The notes under the pieces were generated by a model. That model ran no database searches, was not told the DNA's origin, and worked only from the letters and a program-made list of their open reading frames with translations. 64,000 nucleotides of DNA from contig CAKQQQ010000001.1 in the NCBI GenBank assembly GCA_934271065.1, positions 124,001 through 188,000 of the forward strand. Reading direction: 5' to 3'. Numbering within the stretch: position 1 is the first letter of the stretch; each line of letters opens with the position of its first letter. This document shows positions 7,731 to 15,998 of this stretch, piece after piece. Both the position numbers and the translations under genes were made by a program. Source of the DNA: an uncultured Clostridia bacterium. Its GTDB lineage: Bacteria; Bacillota; Clostridia; Christensenellales; Borkfalkiaceae.

Positions 7731-8309
7731 ATGAAGACGCTTGAAGAAAAGATCATTAAGGAAGGAAAGATTTTGGACGGTAACGTTCTGAAAGTCGGAA
7801 GTTTCTTAAATCAGCGTTTAGACGTTGAGTTTCTTATGAGCATGGGCGACGAAGTCGTTCGTCTTTTCGCGGGCGAAAAAATAGACAAAGTTTTGACTAT
7901 CGAAGCGTCGGGTATTCCGTTTGCGGTATGCGTCGCGCATAAACTCGGCGTTCCTGCCGTTTACGCAAAGAAGGGCGGGGCTCATAACGTATCGGGCGAC
8001 GTATATTCGGCTGAAATTTACAGTTATACGCATCAAAAGAGTAATATAGTGGTAGTCGGCAAGGATTATCTTTCCAAAGGGGAGAGAATTCTCATCGCCG
8101 ACGATTTTCTTGCCAACGGAGCGGCTTTGAAAGGGCTTATTAAGATAGTCGAAGACGCAGAAGCCGAAGTTGCAGGTTGCGCCATCGCGATTGAAAAGGG
8201 TTTTCAGCGCGGCGGCGACGGTTTAAGAGAGGCGGGGTATAAAGTCGAATCGCTTGCGATTATCGACGAAATGTCTCCGCTCGGGATAAAATTCCGCGAG
8301 ACGGCGTAA
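7731..8309 (+). CDS. xpt: xanthine phosphoribosyltransferase Xpt
   Basis: Cytoplasmic purine salvage enzyme joining xanthine (or guanine) to PRPP. 192 residues, the family's usual length. The N-terminus MKTLEEKIIKEGKIL is family-typical and the PRPP-binding loop is RILIADDFLANGAALKGL. The frame is open upstream to 7689, but that part overlaps the attenuator T-run; the ATG at 7731 gives the conserved N-terminus. It is controlled by the guanine-class riboswitch at 7550-7617 and is followed by the first nucleoside ABC importer. Confidence 0.96.
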   Translation: MKTLEEKIIKEGKILDGNVLKVGSFLNQRLDVEFLMSMGDEVVRLFAGEKIDKVLTIEASGIPFAVCVAHKLGVPAVYAKKGGAHNVSGDVYSAEIYSYTHQKSNIVVVGKDYLSKGERILIADDFLANGAALKGLIKIVEDAEAEVAGCAIAIEKGFQRGGDGLREAGYKVESLAIIDEMSPLGIKFRETA

Positions 8310-8341
8310 GTCGGGCAACGGGATTTTTTATTTTTTTCGGG

Positions 8342-8387
8342 TGTAATTTTAATTACATATAAAAATATTTTTCAGCCCCAATAGGGC
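8342..8387 (+). other. palindrome and hairpin in the leader of the first BMP operon
   Basis: A perfect dyad TGTAATT-TT-AATTACA (8342-8357) lies just upstream of a possible -10 (TATAAA at 8358-8363). It is followed by a GCCC/GGGC hairpin (8375-8387) directly before the ribosome binding site GAAGGAGA. The dyad could be an operator; no regulator is identified. No clear -35 is visible. Confidence 0.35.
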
Positions 8388-8402
8388 GAAGGAGAAAAGT
8401 AA

Positions 8403-9707
8403 ATGAAGAAACTTTTAACCCTCGTACTTGCTTTCGTGCTTGCGCTTTGCGCGTTCGCCGGCTGCAAGAAGAAAGAAAGCGGCGAAGTCAAACTTGAAAT
8501 CAAGACGAACAACGTCAGAGTTGACAGTCTCGGCGATTTAACGGTTGAAGTTCCCGCCGATTTTAAGATCGGTCTTATAACCCTTCACGGCTCGTCTTCG
8601 ACTTACGACGCTAACTTCATCAACGCGTTCAACGAAGCGTGCGACGCTATGGGTTTAAGCAAGGATCAGCGCGTTATTACCAGCGACGTTCCCGAGAGTG
8701 AAGAGTGCCTTAACGCTGCCGAAACGCTTGTCAGCGCCGGATGCAAAGTTATTTTTGCCGACAGTTTCGGTCACGAAGGTTTCATAATGCAGGCTGCGCG
8801 CAAATACCCCAAAGTTCAGTTCTGCCACGCTACCGGTAATCAGGCTCACACCGCCGGTCTTGCGAATTTCCACAACGCTTTTGCTTCTATTTACGAAGGA
8901 AGATTCCTTGCTGGTATTGCCGCTGGCGAAAAACTTAAAGAAATGAACGCCGCAGGTAAAATTACCGCGAGCAACAAAGATAAAGACGGAAACGTTAAGA
9001 TCGGTTACGTAGGCGCGTTTACTTACGCCGAAGTTATTTCCGGTTATACTTCTTGGTTCCTTGGCGTTAAGACCGCTCTCGAAGGTACTGATATGAGCGT
9101 TGCCATGAGCGTAAGATTTACCGGCTCGTGGTATGACGAAGCTGCCGAAAGAGAAGCCGCAAACGCGCTTATCGCCGACGGATGCGCTCTCATTTCTCAG
9201 CACGCCGACTCCATGGGTGCTCCCTCGGCTTGCGAAACCAAAGGCGTTCCCAACGTATCCTACAACGGCAGCACCGAAAGCGAATGCCCGAAAACATTCA
9301 TTATCTCTTCGAGAATTAACTGGGCTCCTTACTTCAAGTATATAATCCACCAAGGCATAAAAGGCGAAGAAATCGTTGCCGACTGGTGCGGTACTATGAA
9401 AGTCGGTTCCGTTGTGTTGACTGCTCCCGGTAAGGCTGCGGCGGCTTCGACCGAAGCGCAAATCGCGAAGTACGCCAAGATGATTGAAGACGGCACTTTG
9501 AAAGTATTTGACGTTACGAAAGACAACTATATAACCGTAGACGGCAAAAAAATTACTTCTATGGGTGCGGACGTAGACGTTGACGAAAACTTCACTCCCG
9601 ACACCGAAGCGATCGTAGGCGGTTGCTATAACGAATCCATTTACCGTTCTGCGCCGACTTTCGACTTTAAGATCGACGGTATAACCCTTCTTAATTCGAA
9701 GTTTTAA
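8403..9707 (+). CDS. BMP-family ABC transporter substrate-binding lipoprotein (nucleoside-type), system 1
   Basis: 434 residues. A signal peptide ends in the lipobox AFAGC with Cys21 as lipidation site, so the protein is anchored outside the membrane. The periplasmic-binding-protein fold of the BMP (PnrA/Med) family is seen in FKIGLITLHGSSSTYDANF, KYPKVQFCHATGNQ, NFHNAFASIYEGRFLAGIAAG, VKIGYVGAF and GVPNVSYNG. Family members bind nucleosides. The neighbours (ATPase, two permeases, nucleoside-salvage enzymes) support that here. A terminator-like hairpin directly after the gene should make this protein more abundant than its membrane partners. Confidence 0.9.
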   Translation: MKKLLTLVLAFVLALCAFAGCKKKESGEVKLEIKTNNVRVDSLGDLTVEVPADFKIGLITLHGSSSTYDANFINAFNEACDAMGLSKDQRVITSDVPESEECLNAAETLVSAGCKVIFADSFGHEGFIMQAARKYPKVQFCHATGNQAHTAGLANFHNAFASIYEGRFLAGIAAGEKLKEMNAAGKITASNKDKDGNVKIGYVGAFTYAEVISGYTSWFLGVKTALEGTDMSVAMSVRFTGSWYDEAAEREAANALIADGCALISQHADSMGAPSACETKGVPNVSYNGSTESECPKTFIISSRINWAPYFKYIIHQGIKGEEIVADWCGTMKVGSVVLTAPGKAAAASTEAQIAKYAKMIEDGTLKVFDVTKDNYITVDGKKITSMGADVDVDENFTPDTEAIVGGCYNESIYRSAPTFDFKIDGITLLNSKF

Positions 9708-9740
9708 TCGTTGAGCAATAAACAATTGTCAAAATATAGA

Positions 9741-9778
9741 CGTAAGGCGGAATTATTTCCGCCTTATCGTCGTTTTTT
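9741..9778 (+). terminator. partial terminator between binding protein and ATPase, system 1
   Basis: TAAGGCGGAA / TTCCGCCTTA (9743-9752, 9757-9766) is a perfect 10-bp stem followed by TCGTCG and six Ts. The ATPase gene begins at 9791, so read-through must occur. Such a leaky terminator sets binding-protein excess. Confidence 0.8.
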
Positions 9779-9790
9779 AATGAGGAAACG

Positions 9791-11356
9791 ATGAACGATC
9801 AACCGATTCTTGAAATAAAAAACGTGTCCAAGTATTTCGGACGCGTCATAGCGAATAAAAACGTAAGTTTAGATTTACGTCGAGGCGAAATACTTGCGCT
9901 TCTCGGTGAAAACGGAAGCGGAAAGACTACGCTGATGAATATGATATCGGGTATTTACTATCCCGACGAAGGTCAGATTCTCGTTGACGGTAAAGAAGTA
10001 GTTATCAGGTCTCCGCAAGACGCTTTCGAGCATAAAATCGGTATGATCCATCAACACTTCAAACTCGTAGACGTTTTTACCGCCGCGCAGAACGTCGTTC
10101 TCGGGTATAACGACGGCGCGTTCAAAATGAAGAACGTCAGCAAGCGCGTATACGAAATGGCTCTTAAATACGGATTTAATATCGATCCCGATAAAAAGAT
10201 ATACGATATGTCCGTTTCCGAGAAGCAAACCGTTGAAATAATAAAGGTATTATATCGTGGCGCGGATATACTTATTCTTGACGAGCCTACCGCGGTTTTA
10301 ACCCCGCAGGAAATAGATAAACTTTTCGCCGTTTTAAGGAATATGAAAGAAGACGGCAAATCCGTTATCATCATAACGCATAAACTCAACGAAGTTCTGG
10401 CAATATCCGACAGAGTTGCGGTTTTAAGAAAGGGCGAATACGTCGGTACGGTCAACACCTGCGAAGCCGATGAAAATTCTCTCACGGAGATGATGGTCGG
10501 TAAAAAAATAGAATTGAATATAGACAGAAGTCTTCCGGTCGATCCGAGCGAAAGACTTGTCGTTAAAGATATAAATTATACTTCGCACGACGGCGTCAAG
10601 ATATTAGACGACGTGTCGTTCGTGGCGAATTCGGGAGAGATTTTAGGCGTTGCCGGCATTGCGGGGAGCGGACAGAAAGAACTTCTCGAAGCGATAGCCG
10701 GATTACAAAAGATAGACAGCGGAGAAATTTTATATAACGATCCGACTACAGGCGAAACCGTTAATTTACGGGATAAAACACCTATTCAGATACGCGAACT
10801 CGGCGTTCGTTTATCGTTCGTACCCGAAGACAGGCTCGGTATGGGGCTTGTAGGGAATATGGATATAGTTGATAATATGATGCTTCGCAGTTATCGTAAA
10901 GGCAAGTCCATCTTCCTTGACAGGAAGCAACCGAGTAATCTTGCGGACGATATCATAAAGGAACTCGAAGTCGTAACACCCAACTCTCATACTCCGGTAC
11001 GAAGATTGTCGGGCGGTAACGTACAGAAAGTTCTCGTCGGCAGAGAAATTGCGGCGTCCCCGAAAGTTCTTATGGCGGCGTATCCCGTACGCGGTCTCGA
11101 TATCAACTCGTCTTATCTTATCTACAATTTGCTTAACGAGCAGAAAAAGTCGGGCGTTGCGGTTATTTTCGTAGGAGAAGATCTCGACGTAATGCTTGCG
11201 CTTTGCGATAAAATACTCGTTATAAGCGGTGGTAAAATATCAGGTATTGTAGACGCCCGCACCGCAGAAAAAAATGAAATCGGGTTATTGATGACTAAAA
11301 ATGAAAAACGCGTCGGCATCGGCGGCGCAACGGAGAGCGAAGATGGAAAAAATTAA
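9791..11356 (+). CDS. nucleoside ABC transporter ATP-binding protein (tandem ABC), system 1
   Basis: 521 residues with two ABC domains, as in NupO/YufO and RbsA-type proteins. Domain 1 has Walker A LGENGSGKTTLMN and Walker B ADILILDEPTAVLTPQE. Its signature region is the degenerate MSVSEKQTVEIIK. Domain 2 has the degenerate Walker A GIAGSGQKELLEAIAG and the intact signature LSGGNVQKVLVGRE. This asymmetry is normal for the family. It acts on the cytoplasmic face with the two following permeases. The last 14 bases overlap the next gene. Confidence 0.93.
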   Translation: MNDQPILEIKNVSKYFGRVIANKNVSLDLRRGEILALLGENGSGKTTLMNMISGIYYPDEGQILVDGKEVVIRSPQDAFEHKIGMIHQHFKLVDVFTAAQNVVLGYNDGAFKMKNVSKRVYEMALKYGFNIDPDKKIYDMSVSEKQTVEIIKVLYRGADILILDEPTAVLTPQEIDKLFAVLRNMKEDGKSVIIITHKLNEVLAISDRVAVLRKGEYVGTVNTCEADENSLTEMMVGKKIELNIDRSLPVDPSERLVVKDINYTSHDGVKILDDVSFVANSGEILGVAGIAGSGQKELLEAIAGLQKIDSGEILYNDPTTGETVNLRDKTPIQIRELGVRLSFVPEDRLGMGLVGNMDIVDNMMLRSYRKGKSIFLDRKQPSNLADDIIKELEVVTPNSHTPVRRLSGGNVQKVLVGREIAASPKVLMAAYPVRGLDINSSYLIYNLLNEQKKSGVAVIFVGEDLDVMLALCDKILVISGGKISGIVDARTAEKNEIGLLMTKNEKRVGIGGATESEDGKN

Positions 11357-12458
11357 AACTGATTCCGCAGTAAAAAAAGTTCGCGAGCCGCTTTTTCACG
11401 TTTCAAGGCGAGACGCTATGCCGATATGGCAATCGATGCTTATAAGAATCGGCGCGATTTTGATTGCGTTTTTCATAAGCGCGATATTCATCGGCGCGTC
11501 TTCTCCCGACGGCAACTTCGGACTGTTTTTCAAGTCTATGTTCAAAGGCGCGTTCGGAACGGCGAGAGACAGGTGGGTGCTTGTAAGGGATACGGCGTTA
11601 TTGCTCGGCGTCGGGATTGCTCTCTCTGCGGCGTTCAAGATGAAATTCTGGAATCTCGGCGGAAACGGGCAGATTCTTGTCGGCGCGCTGGCAACCACGG
11701 CTTGTATGTATTATCTCGGCGGCGAAATAGCCGACGCGTTGCTTTATCCGATTATGATTGTGGCAAGCGTTGTCGCGGGCGCGTTATGGGCGCTTATCCC
11801 CGCTATTTTCAAAGCGTATTTCAAAACTAACGAGTCTCTCTTTACGCTGATGATGAACTATATCGCCGCGGGATTGATCGAGTTTTTTATTTCGGTATGG
11901 TATCCGCGCGGTTCGGGCAGTATGTCGCCTATGAAACACGGTAACCTGCCGCAAATCGGCAACGAATTTCTTTTGCCCATTATAGTCGTGGCGTTAATTA
12001 CGGGTTTAATATTCGTGTATTTCAGGTATAGTAAGCACGGCTACGAAATATCCGTCGTAGGCGAAAGCGAAAACACCGCCAAATATATAGGTATTAACGT
12101 AAAGAAAGTAATTATGAGAACGCTTATTTTGTCGGGGGCAATATGCGGAATAATCGGCTTATTGCTTTCGGGTTCGATAAATTACGGCGTGGTCAGCGCG
12201 AATTCCGCAGATAACAGAGGGTTTACCGCCATTATCGTTGCGTGGCTTGCCAAATTCGATCCGTTCGTAATGATATTGACGTCGTTCTTCATAAGTTTTC
12301 TTTCGCGCGGAATGTCGCAGGTAAGAAGGGATTTCGGGTTTACGAACAACGCGCTTACGAGCGTCGTCGTGGCTATTATATATTTCTTCGTTATTGGTTG
12401 CGAGTTCTTTATAACTTATAAATTATCCGTTAAAAAATCGAATAAGGAGAAAAAGTAA
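11343..12458 (+). CDS. nucleoside ABC transporter permease (YufP/NupP-like), system 1
   Basis: 371 residues with about eight to nine membrane helices after a basic cytoplasmic N-terminus. It contains the family motifs WNLGGNGQILVGA and YSKHGYEISVVGESENTAKYIGIN (coupling loop), followed by GAICGIIGLLLSG. The ATG at 11343 has GGAG 7 bases upstream. A longer in-frame start at 11301 lies inside the ATPase gene. Translation is probably coupled by the 14-base overlap. Confidence 0.9.
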   Translation: MEKIKTDSAVKKVREPLFHVSRRDAMPIWQSMLIRIGAILIAFFISAIFIGASSPDGNFGLFFKSMFKGAFGTARDRWVLVRDTALLLGVGIALSAAFKMKFWNLGGNGQILVGALATTACMYYLGGEIADALLYPIMIVASVVAGALWALIPAIFKAYFKTNESLFTLMMNYIAAGLIEFFISVWYPRGSGSMSPMKHGNLPQIGNEFLLPIIVVALITGLIFVYFRYSKHGYEISVVGESENTAKYIGINVKKVIMRTLILSGAICGIIGLLLSGSINYGVVSANSADNRGFTAIIVAWLAKFDPFVMILTSFFISFLSRGMSQVRRDFGFTNNALTSVVVAIIYFFVIGCEFFITYKLSVKKSNKEKK

Positions 12459-12459
12459 T

Positions 12460-13419
12460 ATGTTCGTCGTATTTTTAACCAGCGCGATAGCGATAGGCGC
12501 GGTATTCCTTTACGGTTGTATCGGCGAAATTATTACCGAAAAATCGGGGCAACTCAATCTCGGTATTCCGGGCATTATGTGTCTCGGCACGGCCGGCGGG
12601 TGCTACGGCGTATATTTATATATGGGCAGCACGGCGAATCCCAACTCGTTTTTATTAACGCTTTCGATGTTATTCTTTTCGGCGTTATTTTCGGTTCTTG
12701 CCGGCGGCGTATACGCTTTATTAACCGTAATAATGAAAGGAAACCAAAATATTACCGGTTTATCGCTTACGATTTTCGGAAACGGTTTTACGCAATATTT
12801 TATGGATAACGTCGTCAAACGCGATAATTTTGCAAAAGCAAGCGTTTTAATAAAAACTCCGTTACCGTTCGCCGATAAACTCGGTTGGTTCGGGCAAATA
12901 TTTCTTTCTCACGGATTTTTGGTTTATTTTGCCATTATACTTGCAATAATTGCCGCGATAGTTCTTAAAAGAACGAGAATAGGATTAAACTTGCGCGCTG
13001 TCGGCGAAAACCCCGCAACTGCCGATGCCGCCGGAATAAACGTAACCGCGTATAAGTTGGTTGCGGTTCTCGTAGGGGCGGTAATAGCGGGCTTTGGCGG
13101 AGTGTTTTATATTATGGACTATATAGGCGGAAGTTGGCAAAACGCCGCCACTATCGAAGCGATGGGCTGGTTAGCCATTGCTCTCGTAATATTTACTTTA
13201 TGGCGTCCTAATTTAAGCATACTCGGTTCGATATTGTTCGGCGCGTTATACATTGCGGCTAACTATATTAAGGGCATATCGTTCAAAGATATGAAACTGC
13301 TTAATCTTTTGCCGTACGTCGTAACGGTTATAGTTCTCGTGCTTACGAGCGTGCTTGACAGCAAGAACGCTCAGCCGCCTGCCGCGCTCGGACTTAATTA
13401 TTTCAGAGAAGACAGATAA
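12460..13419 (+). CDS. nucleoside ABC transporter permease (YufQ/NupQ-like), system 1
   Basis: 319 residues, highly hydrophobic. It has the branched-chain/ribose-type permease features EKSGQLNLGIPGIMCLG near the N-terminus and the coupling loop RTRIGLNLRAVGENPATADA, then AGFGGVFYIMDY. It pairs with the preceding permease to form the heterodimeric channel. The start is 2 bases after the previous stop, with AAGGAG in the preceding gene's end. Last gene of the operon. Confidence 0.92.
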   Translation: MFVVFLTSAIAIGAVFLYGCIGEIITEKSGQLNLGIPGIMCLGTAGGCYGVYLYMGSTANPNSFLLTLSMLFFSALFSVLAGGVYALLTVIMKGNQNITGLSLTIFGNGFTQYFMDNVVKRDNFAKASVLIKTPLPFADKLGWFGQIFLSHGFLVYFAIILAIIAAIVLKRTRIGLNLRAVGENPATADAAGINVTAYKLVAVLVGAVIAGFGGVFYIMDYIGGSWQNAATIEAMGWLAIALVIFTLWRPNLSILGSILFGALYIAANYIKGISFKDMKLLNLLPYVVTVIVLVLTSVLDSKNAQPPAALGLNYFREDR

Positions 13420-13449
13420 ATTTTCACTCTTGTTAAAAGGGTATAATTA

Positions 13450-13477
13450 AAAACAGCCGCGTTTTCGCGGCTGTTTT
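13450..13477. terminator. terminator of BMP operon 1 (bidirectional)
   Basis: A perfect 12-bp stem (AAAACAGCCGCG, loop TTTT, CGCGGCTGTTTT) has T-runs in both orientations. It separates the operon from the convergent deacetylase gene. Confidence 0.9.
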
Positions 13478-13490
13478 TAATAACGAATTT

Positions 13491-14195
13491 TTATTTTAAT
13501 AATACCTGACTGTTCGTGCCGTAAAAAATATCGTCTCGTCCTGAAATCATTTTGCAGAATTGCTCGAATTCTTTCCAGGAGATATATTCGGCGTCCATTT
13601 CGTAAGAATGCCCCCAGACGTAGAAAATCTGCGGTTTATCGGGCTTTAAGTCGATAAATTTTTCGCCGAGCGAAAACAACTCGTCCTTTTCGATATAATA
13701 GACGGACGGATTATATCTTAACAAATTTTCAGACGCGTCGAAGCCGTACGAAGACGTTATCGTCCTTGCAAATTCGATTGCAGAGCGGTTTTTGATGACG
13801 TTTGCCACTCTGTCGTCGTTGTTTACGCCGCCGCACGGGTACGCCATACACCTGATTTTATAGCCGACCAGCGATTCGAGCATCTTACGGTCTTCTTCGA
13901 CCTGCCATACTATCGAATCGTCGTCAAGTCCGGTCAGATTCGGGTGTGAAAGCGTGTGTACGGCGACTTCGTGTCCGCGGTATACGTCTGCAATCCGCGA
14001 AGGAGATATTTTATCGTGCCTTACGATATGGTCGTTCCTGTCAAGTTCGCCGCTTAACCCTAAGTACGCCGAATTAAGGTTAAAAGTCGATTTAAGCCCG
14101 TAGGCGTTTAATATTTCTATAAGTTTCTCGTCCTGAGTTACGCCGTCGTCGAAACTGAACGTAACCGCTTTAAGTTTTCCGTTAAAATCTTTCAT
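13491..14195 (-). CDS. polysaccharide deacetylase family protein (NodB homology)
   Basis: 234 residues. The NodB motifs are VTFSFDDG (catalytic and metal Asp), AVHTLSHPNL (HxxxH metal His pair) and CMAYPCGG. It lacks a signal peptide or transmembrane segment, so it is either cytoplasmic or acts on a soluble sugar. That is unusual, because most relatives act on cell-wall chitin-like or peptidoglycan GlcNAc. Monocistronic, with an extended -10 promoter (TGGTATAAT, about 14217-14225 on the minus strand). Confidence 0.85.
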   Translation of the reverse strand: MKDFNGKLKAVTFSFDDGVTQDEKLIEILNAYGLKSTFNLNSAYLGLSGELDRNDHIVRHDKISPSRIADVYRGHEVAVHTLSHPNLTGLDDDSIVWQVEEDRKMLESLVGYKIRCMAYPCGGVNNDDRVANVIKNRSAIEFARTITSSYGFDASENLLRYNPSVYYIEKDELFSLGEKFIDLKPDKPQIFYVWGHSYEMDAEYISWKEFEQFCKMISGRDDIFYGTNSQVLLK

Positions 14196-14255
14196 AGCGT
14201 TAAAATACCTTTGATTATACCAATATTTTGACAGACGTCGGCGATTGCCGTTTTT

Positions 14256-14288
14256 ATAAAAAAACGACGCGTCGTTGCGTCGTTTAGA
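14256..14288 (-). terminator. terminator of tRNA-Thr
   Basis: On the minus strand AAACGACGC / GCGTCGTTT (9 bp, 14285-14262) is followed by a run of Ts directly downstream of the encoded CCA of tRNA-Thr. Confidence 0.85.
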
Positions 14289-14289
14289 A

Positions 14290-14365
<76 letters not shown>

Positions 14366-14380
14366 GTCAAAGCGAGTATA

Positions 14381-14409
14381 ATTCTAACATATAAATCGTG
14401 AATTGACAA
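14381..14409 (-). promoter_or_regulatory. promoter of tRNA-Thr
   Basis: On the minus strand TTGTCA (14409-14404) and TAGAAT (14386-14381) are spaced by 17, 16 bases upstream of the mature 5' end. Confidence 0.7.
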
Positions 14410-14461
14410 GTTATTTCGACTGTTTTTTCAAAAAAAATAATAAAATTTTTTTTAGTTTAAG

Positions 14462-14490
14462 TTGAAATGAGTCGTCGTATGTGTTATACT
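14462..14490 (+). promoter_or_regulatory. promoter of the deoC-deoD-cdd operon
   Basis: TTGAAA (14462-14467) and TATACT (14485-14490) are 17 bases apart. The predicted start near 14497 leaves an untranslated leader of about 120 bases before deoC. Confidence 0.7.
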
Positions 14491-14496
14491 TTCAAA

Positions 14497-14618
14497 TAGG
14501 CGGTATTCCTTTCGTTCGGTATGCCCGTATAACCCGTGAGTGCAACGAGGTATTAGTCAAAAACACACCGTCAGACCAAGGTTCGTATTATTTTTGTCTG
14601 GCATAGGGAGTGATTATT
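14497..14618 (+). ncRNA. long structured 5' leader of deoC (candidate cis-regulatory RNA)
   Basis: About 120 bases of leader. It carries a tiny ORF ATG-CCC-GTA-TAA (14521-14532) and ends in a hairpin CAGAC...GTCTG (14572-14576 with 14596-14600) right before the ribosome binding site AGGGAG. The hairpin sequence AAGGTTCGTATTATTTTTGTCTGGCAT recurs at 43574-43647, with CGGAC/GTCCG replacing CAGAC/GTCTG. I could not match the leader to the TPP, purine, SAM, cobalamin, ykkC, preQ1 or ZTP consensus patterns I know. Confidence 0.5.
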
Positions 14619-15281
14619 ATGGATATTAAAAAGATTTTATCTTATTGCGATCATACGCTGTTGTCGCAAACCGCGACGTGGTCGGATATTAAACAGACTC
14701 TCGACGACGCTATGAAATATAAAACCGCTTCGGCGTGTATTCCGCCGTCTTTCGTCGGCAGGGCAAAGCAATACGTCGGCGACAGACTTAAAATTTGTAC
14801 GGTCATAGGGTTTCCTAACGGCTACAACACTACGGAAGTAAAGGTTTTTGAAACTCGAAACGCAATCGAGAACGGCGCAGACGAGATCGATATGGTCATA
14901 AATATAGGCGAACTGAAAGCGGGTAATTACGAATACGTAGAAAACGAAATCAGGGCGATTAAAGCCGCTTGCGGCGATAAGATTCTTAAAGTTATAATCG
15001 AAACGTGCCTTTTAACCGACGACGAGAAAAAGGTTTGTTGTCGGCTGGTAAGTAACGCCGACGCGGATTTTATCAAGACGTCTACGGGCTTTTCCACTGC
15101 GGGCGCGACGAGAGAAGACGTTAAACTTTTCAAAGAAAACGTCGATAATAAAGTAAAGATTAAAGCGGCGGGCGGAATAAAAACCGTAAAAGACGCTGAA
15201 GATTTTATAGAGTTGGGCGCGACGCGTCTCGGCACTTCCAAAATAGTAAAAATAGTCAAGGAGAACGAAGCGAATGAGTAA
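14619..15281 (+). CDS. deoC: deoxyribose-phosphate aldolase DeoC
   Basis: Cleaves 2-deoxyribose-5-phosphate to glyceraldehyde-3-phosphate and acetaldehyde, the last step of deoxynucleoside catabolism. 220 residues. The Schiff-base lysine lies in DFIKTSTGFSTAGAT, and the second catalytic region is ILKVIIETCLLTDDEK. ATG at 14619 is 8 bases after AGGGAG; a GTG 9 bases earlier is less likely. It overlaps deoD by 8 bases. First gene of a purine/pyrimidine deoxynucleoside operon. Confidence 0.96.
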   Translation: MDIKKILSYCDHTLLSQTATWSDIKQTLDDAMKYKTASACIPPSFVGRAKQYVGDRLKICTVIGFPNGYNTTEVKVFETRNAIENGADEIDMVINIGELKAGNYEYVENEIRAIKAACGDKILKVIIETCLLTDDEKKVCCRLVSNADADFIKTSTGFSTAGATREDVKLFKENVDNKVKIKAAGGIKTVKDAEDFIELGATRLGTSKIVKIVKENEANE

Positions 15282-15996
15282 CGAACATAAAAACGTTCCT
15301 ACGCCGCATATTTCCGCCGAATACGGAGATTTTGCACAGACGGTACTTATGCCGGGCGATCCGCTCAGGGCGAAATTTATAGCCGAAACTTATCTTGAAA
15401 ACGCAAAACTCGTCAACAACGTACGCGGAATAAACGGCTATACGGGGTTCTATAAAGGTAAAAGAGTCTCGGTTATGGCTTCCGGAATGGGGCAACCGTC
15501 CATAGGTATTTATTCTTACGAACTTTTTAACTTTTACGGCGTTGAAAATATCATCAGAATAGGTTCTTGCGGAAGTTTCGATAAAGATTTGCACGCGCGC
15601 GACCTGATAATCGCGATGGGCGCTTGTACGAACGGCAATTTTGCATTGCAGTACAATCTGCCCGGTACGTTTTGTCCGATCGCTTCCTATTCGCTCGTCG
15701 AAAAGGCGGTAAAAGAATGTGAAAAAACGGGCGTAAAGTTTAAGGTCGGGAATATTTTGTCTTCGGATACGTTTTACGACGATTCGGATTCGGGTATGGT
15801 TTGGAGCAAGATGGGCGTTCTCGGTGTAGAGATGGAATCGGCGGCTTTGTATTGCAACGCCGCGCGCGCCGGTAAAAACGCGCTCTGCATATGCACGGTT
15901 TCAGATTCGTTTATCTATCCCGAAGAAAACACGACCGCCGAAGAAAGACAAACGTCTTTTACCAAGATGATGGAAATCGCTCTTGCGATAGCGTGA
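15274..15996 (+). CDS. deoD: purine-nucleoside phosphorylase DeoD
   Basis: Phosphorolysis of purine (deoxy)nucleosides to free base and (deoxy)ribose-1-phosphate. 240 residues, the hexameric NP-I (DeoD) type. Signatures are VLMPGDPLRAKFIA (phosphate site), NIIRIGSCGSF, GVEMESAALY and VSDSF where the base-contacting Asp lies. Translationally coupled to deoC by overlap. A phosphopentomutase that would join this reaction to DeoC is not in the window. Confidence 0.95.
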   Translation: MSNEHKNVPTPHISAEYGDFAQTVLMPGDPLRAKFIAETYLENAKLVNNVRGINGYTGFYKGKRVSVMASGMGQPSIGIYSYELFNFYGVENIIRIGSCGSFDKDLHARDLIIAMGACTNGNFALQYNLPGTFCPIASYSLVEKAVKECEKTGVKFKVGNILSSDTFYDDSDSGMVWSKMGVLGVEMESAALYCNAARAGKNALCICTVSDSFIYPEENTTAEERQTSFTKMMEIALAIA

Positions 15997-15998
15997 TT

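Noticed and set aside
8655..9725. 356-codon open frame on the minus strand across the first BMP protein gene
   Set aside because: It mirrors the high-quality BMP coding frame, has an improbable composition rich in Arg, Phe and Gly, and has no ribosome binding site or recognisable motif. It is a shadow frame caused by the codon bias of the sense gene.
14521..14532. Leader peptide M-P-V as a real attenuator gene
   Set aside because: No ribosome binding site precedes it and no regulatory codons are present. It is mentioned only as part of the leader.
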